From assembly GCA_045636545.1 (NCBI GenBank), contig JAZTXR010000090.1:1-30085 (forward strand): a stretch of DNA of 30,085 bases, written 5' to 3'. The DNA comes from HGM04593 sp045636545. Lineage in GTDB: Bacteria > Bacteroidota > Bacteroidia > Bacteroidales > Bacteroidaceae. The notes below the pieces were generated by a model. The model was not told the DNA's origin and did not search any database. It saw only the letters and a program-made list of their open reading frames with translations. Within the stretch, counting starts at the first letter, position 1. Each line of letters opens with the position of its first letter. The position numbers and the translations under genes were made by a program. Shown piece by piece: positions 1 through 6,458 of the stretch.

Positions 1-87
1 AAAGTAAAGGGGATTAACATCCCGAGCGGTGTCTAAAGCACCAATGACAGTTTATAATCTTTATCCTTTACTGCTTCTGTCCGCTTG

Positions 88-115
88 CGAAGATAGCGAT
101 TTCTCGCTATCTTCG
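88..115. other. Perfect 12-bp hairpin
   Basis: Arms CGAAGATAGCGA and TCGCTATCTTCG enclose a TTTC loop. Only a broken T tract (TTTCGTT) follows on the plus strand, so it is at best a weak terminator of a rightward gene beyond the left edge. It also lies about 10 nt downstream of the leftward -7 box at 126-133, so it could be a hairpin at the 5' end of a leftward transcript, like the one at 27721-27736. Confidence 0.6.
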
Positions 116-125
116 TTTCGTTCTG

Positions 126-133
126 CAAATATA
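126..133 (-). promoter_or_regulatory. Leftward Bacteroidetes -7 box
   Basis: On the minus strand this reads TATATTTG, a full match to TAnnTTTG. A -33 TTTG at the normal 19-21 bp spacing is not present; GTTG is about 24 bp away. It would drive a gene beyond the left edge. Confidence 0.45.
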
Positions 134-302
134 GAATGACAAATTCGCGAATAATGTCAACATTGGGTCAACATCTATATTATTACTTTTATTTATTCAT
201 TACAGGCTGTAGTACATTCAATTGCAAACATTATTTGGCGGAGATTGTTATCGGATAAAAAAAATATTGTATATTCGCCATGTATTTTAGTGAACGGAGA
301 TT

Positions 303-524
303 ATGTATAGCAATGCCGAAAAAATTGAGTGGACTCTTATTTTTGTTTTAGAATTTGGAAAGAAATTCGGATTGACAATGAAGCAAGCGTTTAACTACTT
401 GACCCGATACAAAGGCATTGATTTCATTGACCGCCACTATGATTATGTACACACACAGTCATTCCAGTCCATGATTTCTGACATAAGCGAATATTGCCAT
501 AGGAAAGGAGGGGAATTAATATGA
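303..524 (+). CDS. DUF3791 family small protein
   Basis: A 73-aa soluble protein. The block from residue 8 to 60, with the ending Y-x-x-V-H-T-Q-S-F followed by an I-x-D-I-x-E-Y helix, matches the DUF3791 pattern (Y-x-x-LHTQ) as I remember it. Members are small, mostly helical proteins found beside DUF3990 genes; their biochemical role is not established to my knowledge. A GGAG at 296-299 precedes the ATG. The stop overlaps the next start in an ATGA at 521-524, so the two genes are translationally coupled. Inference: an antitoxin-like or targeting partner of the downstream ADP-ribosyltransferase-like protein. Family call is fairly firm, function is not. Confidence 0.75.
   Translation: MYSNAEKIEWTLIFVLEFGKKFGLTMKQAFNYLTRYKGIDFIDRHYDYVHTQSFQSMISDISEYCHRKGGELI
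504..513 (+). promoter_or_regulatory. Strong Shine-Dalgarno for the DUF3990 gene
   Basis: AAAGGAGGGG lies 7 nt before the ATG at 521, inside the 3' end of the DUF3791 gene. Bacteroidetes genes rarely carry such a site and other genes in this window do not, so it both fixes the start and hints at a foreign, Firmicutes-like origin. Confidence 0.6.
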
Positions 525-994
525 TTTTGTACCACGGAACAAATATCACGTTTGAGACCATCGATTTAAAGAAATCAAAGCCAAACAAAGATTTTGGTCA
601 AGGGTTTTACTTGTCGGCAGACTATGAGCAAGCCATGGCTATGGCGCAAACAAAAGTCGAACAATTGGAATATGGTACTCCAATTGTTTTGGCATTTGAA
701 ATAGATGAGATGCTGATGGAGAATTTGAACATCAAACGGTATAAGGAGTATTCAGAAGATTGGGCGAAATTCATTCTGCTTAATCGAAGGAACAATACTT
801 CAGCCCCTGCACACAATTACGATATTGTTTTTGGACCAATCGCAAACGACCGTGTTGGTGTGCAGTTGTGGAAATATGAGACACAAAGCATTGACCTTCC
901 AACTCTAGTGAGAAATTTAAAACACATGAAAGGTATCACTTACCAATATTTTTTTGGTACAGAAGCCGCTATTAAATTGCTGAAAAAGGTATGA
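521..994 (+). CDS. DUF3990 ADP-ribosyltransferase-like protein
   Basis: A 157-aa cytosolic protein. It opens with L-Y-H-G-T (His5), has D-F-G-Q-G-F-Y at 24-30, Y-D-I-V-F-G-P at 100-106 and a C-terminal Q-Y-F-F-G-T-E-A-A block (Glu148). These match DUF3990, a family placed in the ADP-ribosyltransferase superfamily; His5, Tyr30 and Glu148 could be the H-Y-E type NAD-binding and catalytic positions. Substrate is unknown. It is the middle gene of three joined by ATGA overlaps at both ends (521-524 and 991-994), an arrangement typical of toxin/antitoxin or effector/immunity sets. The triad assignment is inference and needs a structure model. The family call is firm. Confidence 0.82.
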   Translation: MILYHGTNITFETIDLKKSKPNKDFGQGFYLSADYEQAMAMAQTKVEQLEYGTPIVLAFEIDEMLMENLNIKRYKEYSEDWAKFILLNRRNNTSAPAHNYDIVFGPIANDRVGVQLWKYETQSIDLPTLVRNLKHMKGITYQYFFGTEAAIKLLKKV

Positions 995-1212
995 GTATAG
1001 AAGAACAAATGAAATTGGACATGACAAAAGAACTTGCAGTGTTGTTGATGAACGATTACCCCGACATGACAATGGAGCAGGCACTTTTCACCGTATTGAA
1101 TTCTGACACCTACCCCAAATTACTGAATGAGAACACGTGTTTCTACTATCAAAGTCCAAGATATGTCTACGATTTTCTCAAGAATGAATTGAAGACAGGT
1201 AGAATGGCATAA
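991..1212 (+). CDS. Small hypothetical protein, third gene of the DUF3990 cassette
   Basis: A 73-aa protein with an N-terminal helix, an M-T-M-E-Q-A-L segment (residues 26-32), an N-S-D-T-Y motif (37-41) and a C-terminal Y-Y-Q-S-P-R-Y-V-Y-D-F-L block (48-59). I recognise the Y-x-Q-S-P-x-Y-V-Y-x-F-L pattern as one seen in small genes linked to DUF3990/DUF3791 loci, but cannot give a Pfam name. Its start overlaps the stop of the DUF3990 gene (ATGA, 991-994), and a terminator follows 17 bp after its stop. Inference: a second partner or antitoxin. No membrane segment or signal peptide is visible. Confidence 0.7.
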   Translation: MSIEEQMKLDMTKELAVLLMNDYPDMTMEQALFTVLNSDTYPKLLNENTCFYYQSPRYVYDFLKNELKTGRMA

Positions 1213-1226
1213 TTTACAGAATGGCA

Positions 1227-1282
1227 AACAAAGGTGGATATTCAGTCACAAGACTTTTTTATCCACCTTTGTTTTGTTTCTT
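1227..1282 (+). terminator. Intrinsic terminator of the DUF3990 cassette
   Basis: A 12-bp perfect stem (CAAAGGTGGATA at 1229-1240 with TATCCACCTTTG at 1260-1271), extendable by two A-T pairs, encloses a 19-nt loop and is followed by a T-rich tract to about 1282. The nuclease gene converges from the right, so the hairpin may serve both transcripts, but the T tract fits the plus strand. Confidence 0.8.
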
Positions 1283-2065
1283 TCAACTTATCTTACTTAT
1301 AATATGCGCCACCTCCCTGTCCATCACCGGCACAGGCACTACCCTGTACATTGGCAGTTCGGGGTGCAGGACAACAAGGTTCATGCGGCAGACCTTTATG
1401 CCGTAGTTCTTCTCGAGCATATAGCGGTAGAGGTTCTGCTGCAGGCAGTAGTGAACGTATGAGGTATCTGTGAGGTGCTCAAGGCCGTTAAGGCCACTCG
1501 CCCAGCGGTTGGTTTCGGTGGGGTCAATCTTGTTGCTGCGTTTCCAGTCATAAATCTCGAATGTCCCGTCGGAGCAACGGCACACAAAGTCGAGCGTACC
1601 GGCAATGCGTGCATCGGCATCATACACTCTCCACTCGGTGCGGAAAGGCTTGAATGATGTGTTTCGCTCAAATGATTTGAAGTAGCTCCACTCACGTGAT
1701 ATGTCGACAGTCTCGCTGCACTTCACGTAAACACCCTTGTAGCTCACGTCGCAAAGAAGGTCGGGCGTCTGTTTGCCGTTGAGGTAGTCCTCTATCTGTT
1801 TGTGCAGGAACGTACCTGCCTGGCTGGCTATTGCACCCTTGCTTTCCCACACCTCGCGCAGCTTGGCCGCCTCCACTTCATTGCCAAAACATTTCTTAAG
1901 GCTGATGCCCATTGCATCGAACTCACGGAAGAACATCCCCACCACATTGCTCACCGAACGGAACTCCACTCCATTGAGAGAATAGCGGTGCGCCTCTTCG
2001 TTGAATTCCAGTTTCCCATCTTGCCCGAATGTTGCATCCGAGCCATCCAAATTTATATTTGTCAT
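1283..2065 (-). CDS. PD-(D/E)XK nuclease family protein (RecB/Cas4-like)
   Basis: A 260-aa protein with the RecB-type nuclease motif series: A-G-T-F-L-H (His88), Glu144, G-T-L-D (Asp159), E-I-Y-D-W-K (Asp173, Lys175) and Q-Q-N-L-Y (Gln209, Tyr213). These are the H, GxxD, (D/E)xK and QxxxY motifs of PD-(D/E)XK exonucleases such as the AddB/RecB C-terminal and Cas4 domains. There is no helicase domain and no clear four-Cys iron-sulfur set. Family members cut or trim DNA ends; the substrate here is unknown. It lies downstream of holA on the same strand, with 114 bp between. The first ATG is followed by a short variable tail, so the start is likely but not certain. Confidence 0.75.
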   Translation of the reverse strand: MTNINLDGSDATFGQDGKLEFNEEAHRYSLNGVEFRSVSNVVGMFFREFDAMGISLKKCFGNEVEAAKLREVWESKGAIASQAGTFLHKQIEDYLNGKQTPDLLCDVSYKGVYVKCSETVDISREWSYFKSFERNTSFKPFRTEWRVYDADARIAGTLDFVCRCSDGTFEIYDWKRSNKIDPTETNRWASGLNGLEHLTDTSYVHYCLQQNLYRYMLEKNYGIKVCRMNLVVLHPELPMYRVVPVPVMDREVAHIISKIS

Positions 2066-2116
2066 TGTTTTTGCGTTTTTCTTTTAAAAATGCATGATGT
2101 AATCACGGAGTGCAAT

Positions 2117-2159
2117 ACCCCCTCCGCTTTGCCCGTCCCCCTAAAACAGGGGGACAATT
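2117..2159. repeat. Dispersed CCCCCTCCGC...GGGGGACAAT element, copy 1
   Basis: The sequence starts ACCCCCTCCGC and ends in a hairpin GTCCCCC-TAAAACA-GGGGGAC followed by AATT. Close relatives occur at 17758-17801 and 26152-26213. In copies 1 and 3 it sits in the upstream spacer of a leftward gene. Confidence 0.8.
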
Positions 2160-2179
2160 AAGCATTTAATACTTTTAAA

Positions 2180-3193
2180 TCAATGCAGAATCTTATAGAG
2201 CAACTCGCGCATAATCTCGCCATCGGGCAGCTGCGGACCTTCGGCTCCTTTGGACTGCGCATCGGCAAGGCGTATCAGGTGCAGAATCTCCATAACATGT
2301 ATTGCCTTGTAGTTGCGCATTGCCTTTATGTAGTCGTTCACTCCCCATGTGCTGCGCAAGCCAAGGAACTCGGCAACGCCGCGCTCGCTCTTGTCGGGCG
2401 CATAGTAGCTCATCATGACATTGGAGAAGAAGCTGAAGAGCAGGGCCAAAGTCATTTGAATGGGGTTCTTCTTGGGATTACGCGCAAAATAGTTGATTAT
2501 CTTGTTTGCCTTGTATATATCTTTGTTCACAAGCGCATTCTGCAGCTCGAAGTTGTTGAACTCCTTGCTGATACCAATGTGTTCCTCAACAAGTTCGGGG
2601 GTGATGTGTGTTGCGCCGGCAGGCAAGGCTATGGATAGTTTCTCAATCTCGCCGACAATGCGTGCAAGGTCGTTGCCTATTGACTCACGTATCATGTGCA
2701 CCGACTTTTCATCGGATGTAAGTCCCTTTTCGCGCATACAGGCATTGATGAAAGCCGGTAACTGGTCATCCCTCACCTTCTTTGAGTCGAGCACCACCCC
2801 TTTGCGTTCAAGCTCCGTAGCCACTTTCTTCCGTTTGTCTATCGAACCGTTCTTGTGGGCAAAGACAAGCACTGTCGTCGGCTGCGGGTTCTGCAAGTAG
2901 AACAGCAGGTTGTCCATGTTCTTGAGCAGCTGTGCCTCGCGTACAACAATCACCTGGCGCTCGGCCATCATTGGGAAACGCTTTGCAGCTGTTATGATGG
3001 TATCGATGTCACTGTCGAGGCCGTAGTAGACGGTGAGGTTGAAATCGCGCTCAACCTCGGTGAGTGAGTGCTCTATTATGTAGTCGGTTATCTTGTCGGT
3101 GTAATACCCCTCCTCGCCCATAAGGTAATAGACGGGACGGTAAACGCCCGATTTCAGTTCCGACATTATTGATTCGTAAGTATATTTTGCCAT
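2180..3193 (-). CDS. holA: DNA polymerase III subunit delta
   Basis: A 337-aa protein, the usual HolA length. It has the delta-family N-terminus with P-V-Y-Y-L-M-G-E-E at residues 19-27, where the degenerate P-loop of the clamp-loader AAA+ fold lies, then the R-Q-V-I-V-V-R-E-A segment and the C-terminal helical collar with N-x-x-I-Q-M-T-L-A-L-L-F. Delta opens the beta sliding clamp as part of the clamp-loader complex in the cytosol. A divergent -7 box at 3232-3239 serves the neighbour. HolA beside a small HsdR_N-type gene is an arrangement I associate with Bacteroidales. Confidence 0.93.
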   Translation of the reverse strand: MAKYTYESIMSELKSGVYRPVYYLMGEEGYYTDKITDYIIEHSLTEVERDFNLTVYYGLDSDIDTIITAAKRFPMMAERQVIVVREAQLLKNMDNLLFYLQNPQPTTVLVFAHKNGSIDKRKKVATELERKGVVLDSKKVRDDQLPAFINACMREKGLTSDEKSVHMIRESIGNDLARIVGEIEKLSIALPAGATHITPELVEEHIGISKEFNNFELQNALVNKDIYKANKIINYFARNPKKNPIQMTLALLFSFFSNVMMSYYAPDKSERGVAEFLGLRSTWGVNDYIKAMRNYKAIHVMEILHLIRLADAQSKGAEGPQLPDGEIMRELLYKILH

Positions 3194-3231
3194 AAATCAC
3201 TTTTTAAACGCAATATTATGCAGACATTTGC

Positions 3232-3239
3232 TATCTTTG
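3232..3239 (+). promoter_or_regulatory. -7 box for the HsdR_N-like gene
   Basis: TATCTTTG is a full match to TAnnTTTG, 27 bp before the ATG at 3267. No clear TTTG -33 box lies at normal spacing. Confidence 0.6.
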
Positions 3240-3266
3240 CGACATCATATCTGCAAAGGTAATAAA

Positions 3267-3722
3267 ATGCTTGCACTTAACCTACCGGCATACGAAACAA
3301 AAATAACCGTAAACAATGGCAAAAGACAAATTTTCGATACTCTGCGCCGTTGTTACGTGGCGCTCACTCCCGAGGAGTGGGTGCGACAGCATTTTGTAAA
3401 TTTCCTTCTCGGTTACAAAGGCTACCCGGCCGCACTTATGGGCAACGAGATTGCAATAACGCTCAACGGTATGAACCGCCGTTGCGATACCGTGGTCTAT
3501 GACAAGGCTTTGAAACCGCGTATGATTATAGAGTACAAAGCCCCCACGGTGAAGATTACAAAGGAGGTATTTGCACAGATTTCGCGCTACAACCTAATAC
3601 TGAAGGTCGATTACCTCATTGTCAGCAACGGCCTGCAGCACTACTGCTGCAAGATGGACTACACAAACAATACGTTTACCTTTCTACAGGAGATTCCGGA
3701 ATATGAAAAATTGATTGGATAG
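3267..3722 (+). CDS. HsdR N-terminal domain-like PD-(D/E)XK protein
   Basis: A 151-aa protein starting at ATG 3267; an upstream in-frame TTG at 3228 would put the start in front of the -7 box and is rejected. R-R-C-D-T-V-V-Y-D (residues 70-78) and I-I-E-Y-K-A-P (88-94) give the D...E-x-K active-site pattern of the restriction-enzyme fold, as in the N-terminal nuclease domain of type I restriction subunits (HSDR_N_2). There is no helicase domain, so it is not a full HsdR and no hsdM or hsdS is near. Single-domain proteins of this length are common next to holA in Bacteroidales and are of unknown role; repair-like DNA cleavage is possible. Confidence 0.8.
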   Translation: MLALNLPAYETKITVNNGKRQIFDTLRRCYVALTPEEWVRQHFVNFLLGYKGYPAALMGNEIAITLNGMNRRCDTVVYDKALKPRMIIEYKAPTVKITKEVFAQISRYNLILKVDYLIVSNGLQHYCCKMDYTNNTFTFLQEIPEYEKLIG

Positions 3723-3727
3723 CATCT

Positions 3728-4465
3728 TTATCTGTTGAATTGCTGCATAACACGAATCTTCTGCAGCATCTCATCATCAAGTTCCACTGTTACACTGCCC
3801 TGCTCGTTGTCATTGCAGGCTGCAAGTGTCTGGCCGTATGGACTCAAGAGAACGCTGTGACCTTTATATGTGCCATACTCATCGGCACCCACACGGTTGC
3901 TTGCGGCAACGTAGCATATATTCTCGATGGCACGTGCACGCACGAGTGTGTCCCAGGCAAGCAGGCGGCTATCGGGGAAGTTGGCCGAGATGAGCAATAC
4001 ATCATACTGCGCCCTATTATAGAGGAACGCCGGGAAACGGAGGTCGTAACAGATTGCCGGGCGGAAACGCACACCACGCCACTGCCAGATGACAGTCTCT
4101 GTTCCGTGAGTAAAGACCTTGTCCTCGCCACTGTATTCAAAAAGGTTATTCTTGTCATATTGCCCCTCAATGCCATCGGGGGTGATGAAATACATTCTGT
4201 TATAGAATTTTCCATTCTCATGTGTCATCACCGGCACCGCCATTGCAGCATTGTATTTGACGGCAAGGCGCTTCATCAGCTGCACGGTGGCACCGTCAAC
4301 CTCCTCGGCAACACCCTGTGGCTGCATACAGAAACCTGTTGAGCACATCTCAGGGAAGAGGTATAGGTCGGCCTTTTCGGCTTTGGATACAAGCTGCTCA
4401 AGATTGGCTATATTGGTTTCTGCATCCTTCCAGGCAATGTCCTGTTGTATGACTGTTATCTTCAT
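3728..4465 (-). CDS. Omega-amidase / carbon-nitrogen hydrolase
   Basis: A 245-aa nitrilase-superfamily enzyme of full length. The catalytic triad is visible: Glu39 in L-F-P-E-M, Lys105 in Y-D-K-N-N-L-F, Cys139 in A-I-C-Y-D-L-R-F-P. The Y-D-L-R-F-P motif and the S-T-G-F segment after the Glu fit the YafV/NIT2 type, which hydrolyses alpha-ketoglutaramate and alpha-ketosuccinamate, repairing the by-products of glutamine and asparagine transaminases. Cytosolic. It has its own promoter (4497-4527) just past the terminator of the acyl-CoA ligase gene, so it is a single transcription unit. Confidence 0.85.
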   Translation of the reverse strand: MKITVIQQDIAWKDAETNIANLEQLVSKAEKADLYLFPEMCSTGFCMQPQGVAEEVDGATVQLMKRLAVKYNAAMAVPVMTHENGKFYNRMYFITPDGIEGQYDKNNLFEYSGEDKVFTHGTETVIWQWRGVRFRPAICYDLRFPAFLYNRAQYDVLLISANFPDSRLLAWDTLVRARAIENICYVAASNRVGADEYGTYKGHSVLLSPYGQTLAACNDNEQGSVTVELDDEMLQKIRVMQQFNR

Positions 4466-4496
4466 AATTCATCTGTTTTATATCAGTAGCTTCTTG

Positions 4497-4527
4497 CAAA
4501 GGTAAGATTTTATAGCGATAATGCAAA
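4497..4527 (-). promoter_or_regulatory. Bacteroidetes promoter of the nitrilase gene
   Basis: On the minus strand a -33 TTTG (4524-4527) and a -7 TACCTTTG (4497-4504) are 19 bp apart, an almost ideal TTTG/TAnnTTTG pair. The -33 box lies inside the T tract of the upstream gene's terminator. Confidence 0.8.
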
Positions 4528-4563
4528 AAAGCAACGCTCCAAACCCACAGTTTGAAGCGTTGC
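4525..4563 (-). terminator. Terminator of acyl-CoA ligase paralogue A
   Basis: On the minus strand the stem GCAACGCTTCAAAC with GTTTGGAGCGTTGC (4531-4563, one internal mismatch) is followed by six T residues. It ends the gene whose stop is at 4581. Confidence 0.85.
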
Positions 4564-4580
4564 AATATGGTAAAAAAACT

Positions 4581-6260
4581 TTACGAATACATGAATCTTC
4601 TGATACTCTGCTTTGGTGTCTTTTCAAAGCAGTCGCGGCGGATTTCGGCATAACCGATTTTGCTGTATGCCGCCAATTCGGCATTCAAGGCAAGCACGTT
4701 CCCGTTGACAAGTGCCTCAAGCGCCTTCTCGTCAAGACCATCCCTTTTACCGGCCTCGTAATCGGCAACCACCAGCGCCACAATGGCATTCTTGCGGCCA
4801 ACGACCAGCGACTCGACAACGTAAGGCAGGTTGTTTATCTTGTCCTCAATCTCCTCGGGGTAGATGTTCTGGCCGCTCGCGGTGAGAATCATATTCTTGC
4901 AACGTCCCTTGATGAAGAGGTTGCCCTTATCGTCAAAGAGACCCATATCACCCGTTCTCAACCAACCGTCGCTTGTAAAGGCTGCCTTTGTAGCCTCCTC
5001 ATTATTGTAATAGCCGAGCATTGTAGCATCGCCCTTCACCTGGATTTCGCCAAGCACACGGCGTGGATTGGCCGAGTCGATGCGGATGTTCACCGAGCCT
5101 ACGTATGCACCGCATGAGTATTTGACATACTCATCCTTGTCGCGGTATGAGATAATAGGGCCGCACTCGGTCATTCCATAACCAACGGTGTATGGGAACT
5201 TCATTAGCTTGAGCAAGTCCTCAACCTCGCGGTTGAGCGCAGCGCCACCAATGATTACACCTACCGAAAAGTTGTTGCCAAAGGCATTCAGCAACGAACT
5301 CTTTATCTTGTTGAGTACGATTCTCCTCAATCCGGGTATCTTCAACAACAGCTTTGCCGGATATTTGCGTGTTACAGGGAACACCTTTGACTTGAATATT
5401 TTTTCAATTACCAAAGGTACGGTCAGAAACATATAGGGTCTTACTGCGCCCAAACCGCTTATCAGACGTGCCGGTGTCGGCTTGCCGGGCATTACATATA
5501 CGTGTGAGCCGCTGGTGATTGGATAGAGCACATCAAACGCCTGGCCGAACATGTGTGCCATTGGGAGAATGGCGAAAATGTTACCACCGGGGGTAGCTGG
5601 CAAGGTGCGACGGCCGAACTCAAGGTTTGCCGACAATGAACGCGCAGGCAGCACAACACCCTTTGAGGTGGCACTGGTTGTGCCCGATGTGAAGCTGATT
5701 TCAACGACAGCCTCCATATCACGCTCAACAGGATAGTAGTTGATGTCATTGGCAGTAAGGCCGTTTGGATAGAGCTTTGCAAAGTGCTCGTCTAATGTCG
5801 CGTGAGCTGCAGCCAAAGCCTTGTCGCTTGCAAGACTGATGCTCATATCCTTGATGTTGATTATACCGGCAAAGCCTTTTGTCGATGTAAGCTGTTCAAT
5901 GCAATTCTCGTTCTCGTTCAAGCCCTTGATGGCAATGTCATCGGCAATGACAAGCTTACACTCCGAGAATGAGCCCAGCTCGGCCACTGCAGAGGGAATG
6001 AAATCGGGAAGGAATGGAACTGTCACAGCATCGTATGTTAGTGTGGCAAAATAGGCAATTACCCATTCGGCCGAGTTACGTGCATAGATTGCAATCTTGT
6101 CCCCCTTGTTGATGCCAGCCTCACTGAAGAGAATGTGATATTTTGCAATTTGCTCGGCCATCTGACCATAGGTGTAGGTCTCTTTACCGAAATTGGTAAC
6201 AGCCGGCAAATTCCAATGTTTCTTTACAGCATCATTGAAATAGCTTACAAAATGTTTCAT
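4581..6260 (-). CDS. AMP-forming acyl-CoA ligase, paralogue A
   Basis: A 559-aa ANL-superfamily enzyme that should adenylate a carboxylic acid and probably pass it to CoA; fatty acids are the usual substrates of this family in Bacteroidales, but the substrate cannot be read here. Motifs: P-loop S-G-T-T-S-A-T-S-K-G at 192-201, Y-G-M-T-E-C-G-P at 361-368, T-G-D at 436-438, G-R-C-K-N-M-I at 452-458, C-terminal T-P-K-Q-S-I-R-R at 548-555. The P-loop is one residue longer than canonical and has lost the G-x-P, and the A10 lysine position appears to be Ser552. Closest relative is paralogue B next door, nearly identical over long stretches. Own promoter and terminator. No carrier-protein or membrane domain is seen. 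Confidence 0.85.
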   Translation of the reverse strand: MKHFVSYFNDAVKKHWNLPAVTNFGKETYTYGQMAEQIAKYHILFSEAGINKGDKIAIYARNSAEWVIAYFATLTYDAVTVPFLPDFIPSAVAELGSFSECKLVIADDIAIKGLNENENCIEQLTSTKGFAGIINIKDMSISLASDKALAAAHATLDEHFAKLYPNGLTANDINYYPVERDMEAVVEISFTSGTTSATSKGVVLPARSLSANLEFGRRTLPATPGGNIFAILPMAHMFGQAFDVLYPITSGSHVYVMPGKPTPARLISGLGAVRPYMFLTVPLVIEKIFKSKVFPVTRKYPAKLLLKIPGLRRIVLNKIKSSLLNAFGNNFSVGVIIGGAALNREVEDLLKLMKFPYTVGYGMTECGPIISYRDKDEYVKYSCGAYVGSVNIRIDSANPRRVLGEIQVKGDATMLGYYNNEEATKAAFTSDGWLRTGDMGLFDDKGNLFIKGRCKNMILTASGQNIYPEEIEDKINNLPYVVESLVVGRKNAIVALVVADYEAGKRDGLDEKALEALVNGNVLALNAELAAYSKIGYAEIRRDCFEKTPKQSIRRFMYS

Positions 6261-6289
6261 AAATTATTGATGTGTGATTGATTGATGGT

Positions 6290-6322
6290 GCAAATATCTT
6301 AAATATTTTTCTAAAATACAAA
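6290..6322 (-). promoter_or_regulatory. Promoter of paralogue A
   Basis: On the minus strand TTTG (6319-6322), 20-21 bp, then GATATTTG (about 6291-6298), one mismatch from TAnnTTTG. It lies about 30 bp before the start codon. Confidence 0.55.
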
Positions 6323-6405
6323 CATTTTGCACAAAACATTAACAAATGTGCAGTACCATAAAGAAAAAACTGTCTCAACTGCAGAAAAACACCAAATATA
6401 GGTAT

Positions 6406-6435
6406 AAAAAACTGCCCGCTCGATTGAGCGGGCAG
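6406..6435 (-). terminator. Terminator of acyl-CoA ligase paralogue B
   Basis: A perfect 10-bp GC-rich stem CTGCCCGCTC / GAGCGGGCAG with a 4-nt loop (6412-6435), followed on the minus strand by six T residues. Shows that paralogues A and B are separate transcripts. Confidence 0.92.
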
Positions 6436-6458
6436 AAATATTAGAGACAAAATCCTTA

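Larger units (their letters stand above)
1..302. other. Intergenic region at left edge
   Basis: No convincing gene is visible. The stretch holds a 12-bp perfect stem with a TTTC loop (stem arms 88-99 and 104-115), a leftward Bacteroidetes -7 box at 126-133, and AT-rich DNA leading into the cassette that starts at 303. A weak rightward -7-like box (TATATTCG, 270-277, one mismatch to TAnnTTTG) lies 25 bp before that start, with ATTG at 244-247 as a poor -33 candidate. Confidence 0.6.

Noticed and set aside
1283..2065. Cas4 of a CRISPR system
   Set aside because: Motifs fit the wider RecB/Cas4 nuclease class, but there is no iron-sulfur cysteine set, no cas1/cas2 and no array.
3228..3266. Upstream TTG start for the HsdR_N-like protein
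   Set aside because: It lies at the -7 box, so it would not be in the transcript; ATG 3267 is preferred.
3267..3722. Type I restriction-modification locus
   Set aside because: Only a stand-alone N-terminal nuclease-like domain is present; no helicase part and no hsdM or hsdS genes nearby.
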